Shown piece by piece: positions 1-8,290 of a stretch of 64,000 nucleotides of DNA (within the stretch, counting starts at the first letter, position 1; the number at the start of each line of letters is the position of its first letter). Position numbers and translations under genes: made by a program. A model generated the notes under the pieces. That model worked only from the letters and a program-made list of their open reading frames with translations, searched no databases and was not told the origin of the DNA. The stretch comes from Streptomyces caniscabiei. GTDB lineage: Bacteria; Actinomycetota; Actinomycetes; Streptomycetales; Streptomycetaceae. The stretch lies in contig NZ_JABXWI010000031.1 in the NCBI RefSeq assembly GCF_014930365.1, forward strand, positions 29,918 through 93,917, written 5' to 3'.

Positions 1-1
1 A

Positions 2-310
2 CACGCCACCACCGACCAACCCCCCCAGTTCACCGCCCACATCCCCTGCCGCCACGGCGCCACCCACCAGCACCTCATCCACACCGCCCGCGACCTCGCC
101 GCCGCCCGCACCGCCACCAACCGCTGCGACGGACTCCACGGCGCCACGCCCCCGAAGCCGGCCGCCATCCTCCAGCTCCGCGAAGGCATCCAGCGGGCCA
201 CCGCCTCCGCCGCCGACACCCAGCCCCTGTCCCGCAACGACATCGACACCGGCCTCGCCGCCCGCGCCGCAGCCGACACCGACCGCCCGAAGGAGAACCC
301 CCAGCCGTGA
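2..310 (+). CDS. hypothetical protein, 5' end outside window
   Basis: The frame is open from the window edge to TGA at 308-310, giving the last 102 residues. It is Ala/Thr-rich with a CRHGATHQH stretch near the visible start and one later Cys. No family is recognised. It overlaps the next start as GTGA (GTG at 307), the same coupling used throughout this operon, which is the main support for its being real. Confidence 0.6.
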   Translation, partial: HATTDQPPQFTAHIPCRHGATHQHLIHTARDLAAARTATNRCDGLHGATPPKPAAILQLREGIQRATASAADTQPLSRNDIDTGLAARAAADTDRPKENPQP

Positions 311-795
311 GCGACACCGACCGCATCGAAGAACTGTCCGACACCCTCTACGACGCGTTGTACGCCATCACGCCGTACGCCGAGGCCTACTTCGCCGACG
401 AGTCGGAGGGCTTGAAGAACGCCGTCGGCGCGGTCCTGGACCACGCGGCCGCCAGGGAGTGGATCGACAAGCAGATCGAGCAGACCGGCATCCGGGCCAT
501 GGACTTCCGCAACGGCATGCAGATGGAACTGGAACCGGCCCGCGAGCTCCTTGCCCACCAGGTGGCAGCCGCCCGAGCCATGCTCGGTGACGCCCCCAAC
601 TACACGGAGACCAAGCTCGAGTACGACGTGAAAGTCGCCGAATCGCCCGAGCTGTACACCATCGTCATCCAGCGGCACGCCCCTGGCGCCCTCACCCCGC
701 ACGAGGCCCGCCAGAAGGCCGAAGCCCGCGTCGCGGAGCTGGAGGCCGAACTGGAGCGGCTGCGCAGCCAGATGCGCGAGGCCCGCGATGGCTGA
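307..795 (+). CDS. hypothetical protein with C-terminal coiled coil
   Basis: 162 residues from a GTG inside the previous stop codon. The last 30 residues (ARVAELEAELERLRSQM) form a short leucine-heptad coiled coil; the rest is acidic and mixed helical/strand. It overlaps the following gene by 8 bases, so both are probably translated from one early transcript. No known family is recognised; phage accessory proteins of this size and make-up are common in Streptomyces. Confidence 0.7.
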   Translation: MSDTDRIEELSDTLYDALYAITPYAEAYFADESEGLKNAVGAVLDHAAAREWIDKQIEQTGIRAMDFRNGMQMELEPARELLAHQVAAARAMLGDAPNYTETKLEYDVKVAESPELYTIVIQRHAPGALTPHEARQKAEARVAELEAELERLRSQMREARDG

Positions 796-1612
796 GCACA
801 CCCCCGGCTACATCGCCGCCCTCGCAGCAGCCCTCCACCAGGCCAACATGGACGCCCTGCGCGCCGCCGAGAACGGCGACAACCAGCTCGGCGTCGCCAT
901 CAGGAAGCACCCCGGGCTCCGGGCCTGGAACGGCGACCTCCTCCGCGTCGGCCACCTGCCCAAGACGCCCTTCGCCGTCGAATGCAACGCGCTCCTCCCC
1001 GACGACAAGCACGTCGAACTCGCCCACCACGAACACGTCCACATCGACCCCGACCTCGGGCAGTGGCTGTTCTGCCTGGCCGACGCCGACGGAGCCGTCC
1101 CCATCACCATCGCCGTCATCCAGACCCGCATCGACGACGAGGACTACGAAGACGCCGAGCCCGGCCCCGGGGCCAAGGCCGCAGCCACCCGACGCGGACT
1201 CACCCTCGCCCAGTACCTCGCTAAGAAGAACGCCGGCCTGAAGTGGTGCCGAGCCTGCAAGGAATGGCGCCCCCTGACCGACTACAAGCCCAGCACCAGC
1301 ACACGCGACCGAGTCCGACCCCTCTGCACACGGCACAGCACACCCCGGCAACCTAAACCCATCACCCACGGCGCCAACGGGTACCGGCGCGGCTGCCGCT
1401 GCCCGGAGTGCCGGGTTGGACACGCCGAGTACCAGGGGTTGCAGCGCGCCCAACGTCAAGCGGATCCCACCAGGGCGGACCGCGCAGGACACGGGAAACG
1501 CTCCACCTACATCAACTACGGCTGCCGCTGCTCTGCCTGTCAGACCGCCCACTCCCGCTACCTGCGGACTCGCCGAGAGCAGATCCGAGCCCAGAAAGGG
1601 CCCAGCCAGTGA
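788..1612 (+). CDS. cysteine-rich protein with tandem zinc-finger-like repeats
   Basis: 274 residues. After an Asp/Glu-rich middle come three metal-site-like segments: CRACKEW followed by a CTRH, then two related repeats with the core GCRCPECRVGHAEY and GCRCSACQTAHSRY, each preceded by a His-Gly. The CxCxxC-x(4)-H spacing and basic C terminus (RTRREQIRAQKG) suggest a zinc-dependent nucleic-acid-binding protein. The repeat similarity is visible directly; the DNA/RNA-binding role is inference. It lies just upstream of the RusA-like gene and is coupled to it by a GTGA overlap. Confidence 0.72.
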   Translation: MAEHTPGYIAALAAALHQANMDALRAAENGDNQLGVAIRKHPGLRAWNGDLLRVGHLPKTPFAVECNALLPDDKHVELAHHEHVHIDPDLGQWLFCLADADGAVPITIAVIQTRIDDEDYEDAEPGPGAKAAATRRGLTLAQYLAKKNAGLKWCRACKEWRPLTDYKPSTSTRDRVRPLCTRHSTPRQPKPITHGANGYRRGCRCPECRVGHAEYQGLQRAQRQADPTRADRAGHGKRSTYINYGCRCSACQTAHSRYLRTRREQIRAQKGPSQ

Positions 1613-2070
1613 CACACGCCCCGCACACCGCCCTCGTCCGGGCCCGGTCCTGGCGCCTGGAACTCCCCGCCGAGCTCACCCTCATCAACGCCAACGACCG
1701 CATGCACCCCGCGAAACGCTCCCCCTACATCAAGGTCATCCGCAACGCCGCATGGGCCATGGCCCGCCACCACAAGATCCCCCCGCTCGAGCGGGCCCAC
1801 GTCTTCTACGTCGTCCACCCCGACACCAAGGCACGCCGCCGCGACCCCGGGAACTGGTCCCCCTCCGCCAAGGCCGCCGTCGACGGACTCGTCGATGCCC
1901 ACGTCCTCCCCGACGACGACCACACCCGCCTCCTCGGCCCCGACCCCCGCATCGGCACCCCGGTCAAGGGATCCCAACTCGTCCTGTGGATCACCGACCT
2001 CGACCAGATGACCGACCAGCACATCGCCCTCCTCAACCCGCCCACCGTCCTTTCCGGAGCAGCCGCATGA
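1609..2070 (+). CDS. RusA-family Holliday junction resolvase-like endonuclease
   Basis: 153 residues from GTG 1609, which overlaps the previous stop. The RusA pattern is visible: an N-terminal strand, the Asn-rich NANDRMHP segment, a basic SPYIK helix, then RRDPGNW...AAVDGLVDA and LPDDDHTRL, which supply the conserved Asp residues of the metal site. RusA-type enzymes are short homodimers that cut four-way DNA junctions, and phages use them to debranch DNA before packaging. Neighbouring SSB supports a recombination/replication role. Family assignment is by motif; activity is inferred. Confidence 0.82.
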   Translation: MTHAPHTALVRARSWRLELPAELTLINANDRMHPAKRSPYIKVIRNAAWAMARHHKIPPLERAHVFYVVHPDTKARRRDPGNWSPSAKAAVDGLVDAHVLPDDDHTRLLGPDPRIGTPVKGSQLVLWITDLDQMTDQHIALLNPPTVLSGAAA

Positions 2071-3257
2071 ACACCACGACCGCCCGCCACGCCGGCCGCC
2101 GCGCCAGGACGCATGCCGCGCCCACCGTCATCACCAGCCGCCGCCCCGAACCCGTCACCGCCAGCTGGGAGAATAGGGCCGCCTGTTACAACCGGCCCGA
2201 GGGCTGGTGGGACGGCGAGGACCCGGAGCTGACCGCGAAGGCGCGCGCCGTGTGCCTGTCCTGCCCGGTGCTCGCCGAGTGCCTTGGGGACCGTATGCGC
2301 CAAGAGCGGTCGGTGATCTGGTCCAGGGCGACCGTCCGCGCGGGCCTGACGGGTGCGGAGCGGGTGCAGCTGTTCCTGGACGAGCGCGAGCACGGCCCGT
2401 ACGACGCGGAGGAGGCCCGCCTGCTGGCGCTGGAGGCAGTCGCCGAGGGCCGGTCGGTGTCGCAGGTCGTGGACGACGCGGAAGCCGGGGTGTCGACGGT
2501 GCGTCTGGCGCAGCGGCTGGCCGGGGAGGACGTGCCCGTGGTGAAGCCGCCGTCTGCGGTGGAGCTGCGTGGGGGGACGGCCAAGGAGCGGGCGTACTCG
2601 ATGGCGCAGGAGATCATGGAGTGGCATGCGTCGGGCATGACGAACACGGCGATCGCGGCCCGGCTGGGGACAGGGCGCAGGACCATCCAGGATCTGATCC
2701 GATCGTTCTCCGACCTGGCGGCCGCCGGGCCGGACGAAGGAGGCCAGACCGATCCGGTGGTGGCCGGTGCTGGTCTGCTGGAGCAGTTCCTGGCCGAGGG
2801 GTACGACACGGACCTGACGGCCGACCAGCAGGTCGCGGCGATCGTCATGGCGGTCGGGCGAGGGATGAGCTACCCGCAGGTCGACGAGGCCCGGCGGTTG
2901 GTGAAGGGGTACACGGCGTCGTTCATGTCCCGGCAGCGCAAGCGCTACGCGCGCCAGGGCCGGGAGTTTCCCCTGCAGCCCGGGGCCCACCGCGGTCTGA
3001 CGGCCGAGCAGGTCCTGAGGATGCGGGAGCGGTACGCCAAGGGCGGCGTCACCGATCTGGAGCTGTCCTTGCAGTACGGGGTGCCGAGGAACGTGGTGAG
3101 TCACGCGTTGAGCGGGCGGAACTACAGGGACGTGGGTGGTCCGATCCGGGCCGGCCGGAGTGAGGAGTCGCTGGCGGCGTCCCGGGAGCAGATGTGTGGG
3201 CATGCGGCGAACTCGCGTGCGGCGATGACGCAGAGCGAGATGGGGGAGGTGGCCTGA
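2067..3257 (+). CDS. WhiB-like iron-sulfur domain fused to HTH segments
   Basis: 396 residues from ATG 2067 (ATGA overlap). Cys40, Cys63, Cys66 and Cys72 give the WhiB spacing C-x22-C-x2-C-x5-C, which binds a [4Fe-4S] cluster in the actinobacterial Wbl family. The usual GVWGG turn is replaced by VIWSRATVRAGLT before the ER pair. Normal Wbl proteins are about 80-130 residues; here about 300 more follow, with HTH-like segments near residues 115-150, 175-215 (NTAIAARLGTGRRTIQDLI) and 318-352. It is probably a transcription regulator acting on host or phage promoters and may read redox state or partner with a sigma factor. Confidence 0.8.
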   Translation: MNTTTARHAGRRARTHAAPTVITSRRPEPVTASWENRAACYNRPEGWWDGEDPELTAKARAVCLSCPVLAECLGDRMRQERSVIWSRATVRAGLTGAERVQLFLDEREHGPYDAEEARLLALEAVAEGRSVSQVVDDAEAGVSTVRLAQRLAGEDVPVVKPPSAVELRGGTAKERAYSMAQEIMEWHASGMTNTAIAARLGTGRRTIQDLIRSFSDLAAAGPDEGGQTDPVVAGAGLLEQFLAEGYDTDLTADQQVAAIVMAVGRGMSYPQVDEARRLVKGYTASFMSRQRKRYARQGREFPLQPGAHRGLTAEQVLRMRERYAKGGVTDLELSLQYGVPRNVVSHALSGRNYRDVGGPIRAGRSEESLAASREQMCGHAANSRAAMTQSEMGEVA

Positions 3258-3760
3258 TGGCCGGGGAGACAGTCATGACGGTCGTAGGCCACCTGGTGGA
3301 CGATCCGGAGCTGCGTTTCACGGCGGGTGGGGCTGCGGTGGCGAAGTTCCGGGTGGCGTCGACGCCACGCACGTACAACAAGCAGACCCAGGCGTGGGAG
3401 GACGGGGAGAGCCTGTTCCTGCCGTGCTCGGTGTGGCGGCAGCAGGCCGAGCACGTGGCCGAGTCCCTGACGAAGGGCATGCGGGTGATCGTGCAGGGGC
3501 GGCTGCGGCAGCGGTCGTACGAGGACCGTGAGGGCGTGAAACGCACGGTGCTCGAGCTGGACGTGGAGGAGGTGGGCCCGTCGCTGCGGTCGGCGACCGC
3601 GCGGGTCACGAAGGCTGGTGCCGGTGGCGGTAGAAAGGCGTACGAGGAGGCGCGTGCGGCGTCGTCTCGGGAGGGCCTGGAGGATCCGTGGGCCCCGGGC
3701 GTACCGGGTGCAGGGCAGCCGGCTCCGTGGGATGCCGGGCAGGATGAGCCGCCGTTCTAG
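3257..3760 (+). CDS. ssb: single-stranded DNA-binding protein
   Basis: 167 residues. ATG 3257 shares its A with the stop of the WhiB gene and follows a GGGGGAGGTGG ribosome site, so the longer upstream extension is rejected. The OB fold covers about residues 1-110: VVGHLVDDPELRFT at the start, then AKFRVAST, LFLPCSVWRQQAEHV and GMRVIVQGRLRQRSYE. The linker is Gly/Ala-rich and the protein ends in DEPPF, close to the acidic partner-binding tail of bacterial SSB. It coats single-stranded DNA during phage/plasmid replication and recombination. Confidence 0.95.
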   Translation: MAGETVMTVVGHLVDDPELRFTAGGAAVAKFRVASTPRTYNKQTQAWEDGESLFLPCSVWRQQAEHVAESLTKGMRVIVQGRLRQRSYEDREGVKRTVLELDVEEVGPSLRSATARVTKAGAGGGRKAYEEARAASSREGLEDPWAPGVPGAGQPAPWDAGQDEPPF

Positions 3761-3833
3761 GTGGGGGAGTGGTGTGGAGGGGTCTGGCCGGTGGCCGGGC
3801 CCCTCCTTCTTGTGTCTGCCACCGACACTCGAA

Positions 3834-3865
3834 CCATTGCGATGCAATGGAGTATGGGTTATCGT
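3834..3865 (+). promoter_or_regulatory. palindromic operator-promoter, copy 1
   Basis: CCATTGC-GAT-GCAATGG (3834-3850) is a perfect inverted repeat, followed by AGTATGGGTTA. A -35-like TTGCGA (3837-3842) lies inside the palindrome, 17 nt before TATCGT (3860-3865). The start codon at 3907 follows. The same block occurs on the minus strand at 20780-20808 and 24118-24146. A repressor bound to the palindrome would block RNA polymerase. Confidence 0.7.
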
Positions 3866-3906
3866 GGTGGAACCAAAACGGCACCAAACACCGCCAGGGG
3901 GACCCT

Positions 3907-4395
3907 GTGATCGACAACCTCGGATTCCACGTCGACCGCGACTACCAGGCCGAACTCGACTCCCTGAACCGGCAGATCAACGCCACCACGGGACGCATCG
4001 AGGTCGGCCTGTTCTACAGCCCCGAGGACGAGTGGAACACCCGCGGCCGACTCACCACCCTCCAGACCCACGCCCGGGACCTGGCCCGCGAGGTCGCCAT
4101 GGAGAACCAGCGCCTCGACCGGCTGACCGCCGCCGTCCGCATGGCCGGTGACCCCGTCCTCGGGTTCATCGCCTACGTCGTCTTCGGCCCCAAGGCGCTT
4201 CCCCTGGAGCCCCTGTACGAGGTCCGTCTGATCGACCCCAACGGCTACACGGTCCCGGACACGGTGCGCACGAACCTGCCCGCCGCCCGGGTGGACAGCG
4301 CGCGGAAGAAGCTGCTGGCCGAGGACAGGGTCGCGAACGCCCGGATCTGGGGCGCGCAGCTGTGTGAGTACCGGGTCCAGGTGACCCCCTTCTGA
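3907..4395 (+). CDS. hypothetical protein, coiled-coil N terminus
   Basis: 162 residues from GTG 3907, chosen because CAGGGGGA lies at normal spacing and because an upstream ATG falls inside the repeated promoter motif. The first 75 residues are helical with coiled-coil character (QAELDSLNRQINATTGRIE), followed by a strand-rich part with GFIAYVVFGPKALPLEPLYEV. No family is recognised. It is the first gene behind promoter copy 1, so it is likely controlled with the other two genes that carry this promoter. Confidence 0.72.
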   Translation: MIDNLGFHVDRDYQAELDSLNRQINATTGRIEVGLFYSPEDEWNTRGRLTTLQTHARDLAREVAMENQRLDRLTAAVRMAGDPVLGFIAYVVFGPKALPLEPLYEVRLIDPNGYTVPDTVRTNLPAARVDSARKKLLAEDRVANARIWGAQLCEYRVQVTPF

Positions 4396-4581
4396 CCTAT
4401 GAGCCGGGCCCCTGCCCCCTCGGGGGCCCTCCGGCCGCATCCACCCCCTCCCTGGGTGCGGCAAACCCGGCCGGCCGCCCCCTCGGCCAGCCGAAGAACC
4501 GCCGTCCCGACCCCTGCACCCCTCATCTGGCGGGGGCGGGGCGGCGGCCCCCGCACGACCCGACCACCACGGAGAACCCGT

Positions 4582-5097
4582 ATGACCACGCCCGCACTGC
4601 CCACCGCGCAGGAACGCCTGGCGAACACCCTCGACCCGACGAAGCACCTCCTCGGCTACGGCCGCCGGGACACCGTGACGGGCATGCTGCACGGCCACAT
4701 CCGCTGGCCGAACGGCACGGCCCCGACACCGTTGGGTTGCCGCTGGTGCGGCGGCGCGCAGGGCAGCCACGGCCGCCAGTGGATGGCGGGCCGTGGGATG
4801 CACTCGTGGGCCCGTCCGACCGAGGCGCAGATCAAGGCGCGGATGCTTGCCCGCCGTGCCGCGCGCCTCGTCTCCGAGCCCGCCCGGTATCACGCGCACA
4901 CCGACTGGACCGGCACGGTGGGCGACCCGGAGGACCCGGGCGACGAGATGTGCGCGGACTGCCGCAGCACCCAGTGCCCGCGCTGGCTCCGCGTGCAGCG
5001 ACGGCTGGACCGGCAGCGGTGGCGCCAGGCCCTGGCCGACAGCACACCTGACGCCGGCTCCGGCGGGTGGGGCGGCGACGCCTCCTGGCCATTCTGA
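4582..5097 (+). CDS. hypothetical protein with CxxC pairs
   Basis: 171 residues from ATG 4582 with GGAGAACCCGT in front. It contains CRWCGG near residue 53 and CADCRSTQCPRW near residue 127, a pairing that could hold one zinc. Between them is a His/Trp/Arg-rich stretch. It ends in GDASWPF. A GC-rich hairpin lies in the 186-nt gap before it. No family is recognised; the layout is typical of small phage nucleic-acid-binding proteins, which is inference. Confidence 0.68.
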   Translation: MTTPALPTAQERLANTLDPTKHLLGYGRRDTVTGMLHGHIRWPNGTAPTPLGCRWCGGAQGSHGRQWMAGRGMHSWARPTEAQIKARMLARRAARLVSEPARYHAHTDWTGTVGDPEDPGDEMCADCRSTQCPRWLRVQRRLDRQRWRQALADSTPDAGSGGWGGDASWPF

Positions 5098-5117
5098 AGC
5101 ACTGAGAAGGGAAGCAC

Positions 5118-5576
5118 GTGACCAGCACCTTCGAGCTGAACGAGCGCGCGGCCGTGAACGCCGTGAAGGCGCAAGCCGTCCGGGCTTGGCTCCTCTTCAC
5201 CGAGGAACGAGGTACCAAGGCCCGCCCGGACGGCTGGACCACCAGCCGCAGCCCCGACGGTTCACCCGTCCTCACCGCGCAGATCGTCGGCCCCGACGCA
5301 GACCGGTGCCTGCGCCTGTTCACGTCTGAGCACCCGCTGATCCTCGGATGCCCCGGCGACCAGCGGCCGGGCTTCGACTACAGCGTCCCGGGCCGGGTGA
5401 TCTGCGTGTGGCGGTCGGAGGGCGTGTGGGTGCAGATCTGGCACCCCGACACCGACACCACCGACCCGGCCCCGCGCCCCGTTCCGCCGCGGTCCGGTGT
5501 CCGCCGGCTCCTGCAGCGACCCTCCGCCCGACTCCCGTACACCCGCAACCGACGCAAGGAGACCCCCGCAGCATGA
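5118..5576 (+). CDS. hypothetical protein
   Basis: 152 residues from GTG 5118 behind GAAGGGAAG. A helical N terminus (AVNAVKAQAVRAWLLFTEERG) leads to a strand-rich core (PVLTAQIVGPDADRCLRLF, RVICVWRSEGVWVQIWHP) and a Pro/Arg-rich basic tail. The alternating Trp/Val strands suggest a small beta-sheet fold. No family is recognised. Its stop overlaps the next start as ATGA, so the two are coupled. Confidence 0.7.
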   Translation: MTSTFELNERAAVNAVKAQAVRAWLLFTEERGTKARPDGWTTSRSPDGSPVLTAQIVGPDADRCLRLFTSEHPLILGCPGDQRPGFDYSVPGRVICVWRSEGVWVQIWHPDTDTTDPAPRPVPPRSGVRRLLQRPSARLPYTRNRRKETPAA

Positions 5577-6406
5577 GCGGCATCCAGAACCCGACCGACT
5601 GGTCCGACTTCGACTTCCTGGAGTTCGAAGCGTTCGTGTCCAAGGTCGAGAACGAAGGCTTCACCTACGCCGCCGAGAACTACGGGCCGAACTTCGAGTC
5701 CCCCGACCTTCAGGCCATCGCCGCCGATCTCGGCGCGTTGCGGACCCTGTACGTGGAGAACGAGGACAAGGTCGAGTCCTGGTGGCTGCTGGTCGGCTCG
5801 GAGCGGGCCTGCGGCCTCCACAACGCGCACGTCGACGAGGAGCGGAAGCGTCGGGAGGACGCCCGCCTGTTCGGGATCCGCTGCACCGACGGCCACGTGA
5901 TCACCTACGACACCGCCGAGGACCGCGACGGCGGCTGCGCCTACCTGCTCGAGAACAAGGACAAGGGCTGGCGTGTACCGGATGTGTTGCTGGTCCGGGA
6001 GGCTCCGGGAGGCGAGTGGACCGACGACCGTCCGGACGTGCCCACCCCGGAGGCGCTGCTCGTGGATCTGGGCGAGATCCACACCCGGACCTGCGTGTCC
6101 CCGTTGCCGAAGCACCCGGCCGCGATGGGCTGGCAGGCCACGGCCGGATCCATGGCCGCCGGCTTCGCCCGGGCCCTGCACGCCCTGAACGAAGTCGCGC
6201 CGGAGAAGGCTGCCGAGATCGCCGCATGGTTTCAGGGGCCGTTCGAGGACGGGCCGGACCCGGAGGAGCACACGGACTGGCTGGAGCGCCACGTCGCGGG
6301 CAGCCCGGAGGCACTCCAGCGGTGGGTGGACGAGGGGCGCCGGATGGCGGAGGAGTCCGCAGCCAGCGACGAAAGCCTCCCCGCCGCCGAGGAGTCGCCC
6401 GCGTGA
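5573..6406 (+). CDS. hypothetical acidic protein
   Basis: 277 residues from ATG 5573 (ATGA overlap upstream, GTGA overlap downstream). Acidic throughout, with aromatic residues near the start (DWSDFDFLEFEAF) and a C-terminal helical block rich in Glu/Ala. The middle (GIRCTDGHVITYDTAEDRDGG) is strand-like. No catalytic motif or membrane segment is seen. It is part of the early operon; function unknown. Confidence 0.72.
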   Translation: MSGIQNPTDWSDFDFLEFEAFVSKVENEGFTYAAENYGPNFESPDLQAIAADLGALRTLYVENEDKVESWWLLVGSERACGLHNAHVDEERKRREDARLFGIRCTDGHVITYDTAEDRDGGCAYLLENKDKGWRVPDVLLVREAPGGEWTDDRPDVPTPEALLVDLGEIHTRTCVSPLPKHPAAMGWQATAGSMAAGFARALHALNEVAPEKAAEIAAWFQGPFEDGPDPEEHTDWLERHVAGSPEALQRWVDEGRRMAEESAASDESLPAAEESPA

Positions 6407-6972
6407 GTGTGATGACGATGATGCCCTCCGGCACTGAGCTGGACGTCCAGGTCGAGCAGCAGAAGGACCTGGCAGGCGGGACGGCGGCCGCCGTGTTCGA
6501 CCCGGCGCGCGAGTACCGGTACCTCCTCACCCGTATCTGGGACCCGACGAGGCCGCCGGCCGTGTTCGTGATGCTGAACCCGTCCACGGCCGACGCGATG
6601 GACGACGACCCCACGATCCGGCGCCTGGCCGGGCCGAACGGCTTCGCGCGCCGAATGGGCGCCGGCGGCTTGGTGGTGGTGAACCTGTTCGCGCTGCGCT
6701 CCACCGACCCGCGGGCACTGCGCCACCACCCGGACCCGGTGGGCCCGTTGAACGACGCCTTCATCCGGCAGGCCACCACCAACGCCAGCGCGGTCGTGGT
6801 GGCGTGGGGTGCTGCGGGAGTCGAGCACGAGCGCGGCCCGCGCGTGACGGACGCCCTGGCAGGACGCGGTGTTGCCCTGCAGTGCCTGGGGACGACGTCG
6901 ACGGGCCAGCCGCGGCACCCGCTGTACCTGCCGAAGGACGCGGTCCTCGAGACGTACGAGGCTGCGGCATGA
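6403..6972 (+). CDS. DUF1643 family protein
   Basis: 189 residues from GTG 6403. The DUF1643 signature is clear: FVMLNPSTADAMDDDPTIRR, then FARRMGAGGLVVVNLFALRSTDP, VVVAWGAAG and a final GQPRHPLYLPKD. The family is widespread in phages and bacteria and resembles a nucleotide- or base-binding Rossmann-like fold, but no reaction is established. An N-terminal tail of about 30 residues precedes the conserved part. Coupled on both sides by overlapping start and stop codons. Confidence 0.88.
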   Translation: MSVMTMMPSGTELDVQVEQQKDLAGGTAAAVFDPAREYRYLLTRIWDPTRPPAVFVMLNPSTADAMDDDPTIRRLAGPNGFARRMGAGGLVVVNLFALRSTDPRALRHHPDPVGPLNDAFIRQATTNASAVVVAWGAAGVEHERGPRVTDALAGRGVALQCLGTTSTGQPRHPLYLPKDAVLETYEAAA

Positions 6973-7490
6973 CCGCCGCGGTGCAGGCGGGCCCGCTGTC
7001 TCCGGGTGGCGGGCCCGTCTCGTCTTCGTGGGCTCCGGGCCTCGGAGCGGCGCTCACTGCGCATCAGGTGAACGTGCTGCGCCTCATGGCCGCAGGCAAG
7101 TCGTGGCGGCAGATCGGCAACGAGCTCGGTATCAGCCTCGGCGGCGTCGGGTCTGTGAGCAAGCAGATCCTGACCAAGCTCGGTGCCGCGAGCCAGAGCG
7201 AGGCTGTGCGGATCGGATACGAGCTGGGTTTGCTGGAGGCGAGTCCGCTCGTCGAGATGCCGAAGCAGCTGCTTGAGGTGCTCGCGCTCGTAGTCGAGGG
7301 ACGTACCAACGCCGACATCGCCAGACACCTCGGCCGGTCAGAGCACACGGTCATCGACCAGGTGAAGGAAGCCCGACGCCGTCTGGGCGCCCGCGACCGG
7401 GCTCACGCGGCCGCTCTGAGCGTCGCCCTGCACCTGGTCCACGTCGACGTCCGACCGTTCATCGACACGGCCAGCAGCAACACAGCGTGA
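6969..7490 (+). CDS. tandem LuxR-type HTH DNA-binding protein
   Basis: 173 residues from ATG 6969. Two GerE/LuxR-like HTH units lie in tandem: residues about 33-85 (LTAHQVNVLRLMAAGKSW...IGNELGISLGGVGSVSKQIL) and about 95-150 (LEVLALVVEGRTNADIARHLGRSEHTVIDQVKEAR). There is no receiver or ligand domain, so it may act as a small dimer-like activator or anti-repressor in one chain. Two LuxR HTH units in one small protein is unusual; most of the family carry one at the C terminus. Confidence 0.8.
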   Translation: MTAAVQAGPLSPGGGPVSSSWAPGLGAALTAHQVNVLRLMAAGKSWRQIGNELGISLGGVGSVSKQILTKLGAASQSEAVRIGYELGLLEASPLVEMPKQLLEVLALVVEGRTNADIARHLGRSEHTVIDQVKEARRRLGARDRAHAAALSVALHLVHVDVRPFIDTASSNTA

Positions 7491-7556
7491 TGAAAGTGTC
7501 CTCCCTCCACGGGCGGGCGCCTACCCACTGTCACATTCCGCCTGTGGAGGTCCCCA

Positions 7557-7789
7557 TGCGCTTCAGAACCCTTGCCAGCAACGTCCTCCTGCCAGCCGTC
7601 ACCGCCCTCGCGATCGTCACCGCATGGATCTGGTCGACCGGCAGCACTGCCATGTCCGCGCTGACCGTCATCGGTCTCGCCCTCGCCTCGGCAGGGGCGT
7701 CCATGACGGTGGAGTGGCTGGTCCGACAAGTCCGGCGGGCGTGGCGACGCCGCACCCGCCCGCCACGGCACCGCAAGCCGGCTGTGTGA
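7557..7789 (+). CDS. small two-helix membrane protein
   Basis: 77 residues from ATG 7557, chosen over upstream GTG/ATG codons at 7487-7490 because GTGGAGG sits 7 nt before it. Two hydrophobic segments are visible, residues about 7-25 (VLLPAVTALAIVTAWIW) and 31-50 (SALTVIGLALASAGASMTV), then a strongly basic tail (RRAWRRRTRPPRHRK). The charge pattern predicts a cytoplasmic C terminus. Function unknown. Confidence 0.72.
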
Positions 7790-7834
7790 CGCCCAACCAC
7801 CCCGAAGATCCGACACCAACACCTGGAGCACTGA

Positions 7835-8290
7835 ATGACCAGCAAGGCAGCACAGTTCGCCGCCGCGTACGCGGTCCTGACGGCCTCCCACGAGGTCGCT
7901 GATTACTGGGTGCAGCAGGACAGGGATGCGGTCGCCAAGGGCGGCCACGGGCACGAGGGCAGGGTCGCGTGCGCGCGGCACGTGGCCTCCTACACGGCCA
8001 CCCAGGCGGTCGCCTTGGTCTGCGCGGACCGGGGGCTCGGGCTGGGGCTCGGCTGGAAGCGGATCGCCGGCGCGCTCGCCGTGTCCGCGGTCACCCACTA
8101 CGTCGCCGACCGGTCGGGTGGCCGGTGGCGGGAGGAGGGCCCGTCGACGCGGCTCGTGCGGTTCGCCCGCCGGACCGGGCACTCCGGCTGGCTCGAGCGG
8201 GACCCTGGCGCCGGTCCGCTCCTCGACCAGGCCTGGCACCGCGGGTGGATCGCCATCGCGGCCGCCGTCGCAGCAGGAGGCGGGCGGTGA
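7835..8290 (+). CDS. multi-helix membrane protein, DUF3307-like
   Basis: 151 residues. Hydrophobic helices run at about 5-28 (AAQFAAAYAVLTASHEVADYWV), 48-66, 74-92 (IAGALAVSAVTHYVADR) and 136-150. The His/Asp placement in the first helix and THYVADR in the third recall DUF3307-type membrane proteins, seen often in Streptomyces phages and plasmids; that match is from memory. It sits in a chain of overlapping genes. Confidence 0.72.
   Translation: MTSKAAQFAAAYAVLTASHEVADYWVQQDRDAVAKGGHGHEGRVACARHVASYTATQAVALVCADRGLGLGLGWKRIAGALAVSAVTHYVADRSGGRWREEGPSTRLVRFARRTGHSGWLERDPGAGPLLDQAWHRGWIAIAAAVAAGGGR

Noticed and set aside
3843..3906. Upstream ATG start for the gene at 3907
   Set aside because: The ATGGAGTATGGG belongs to the repeated promoter block; in the other copies it is not in frame with the gene, so it is not coding.
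5901..7328. A 475-codon minus-strand open frame
   Set aside because: Covers three well-supported plus-strand genes, including the DUF1643 and tandem-HTH genes; composition is that of a shadow.
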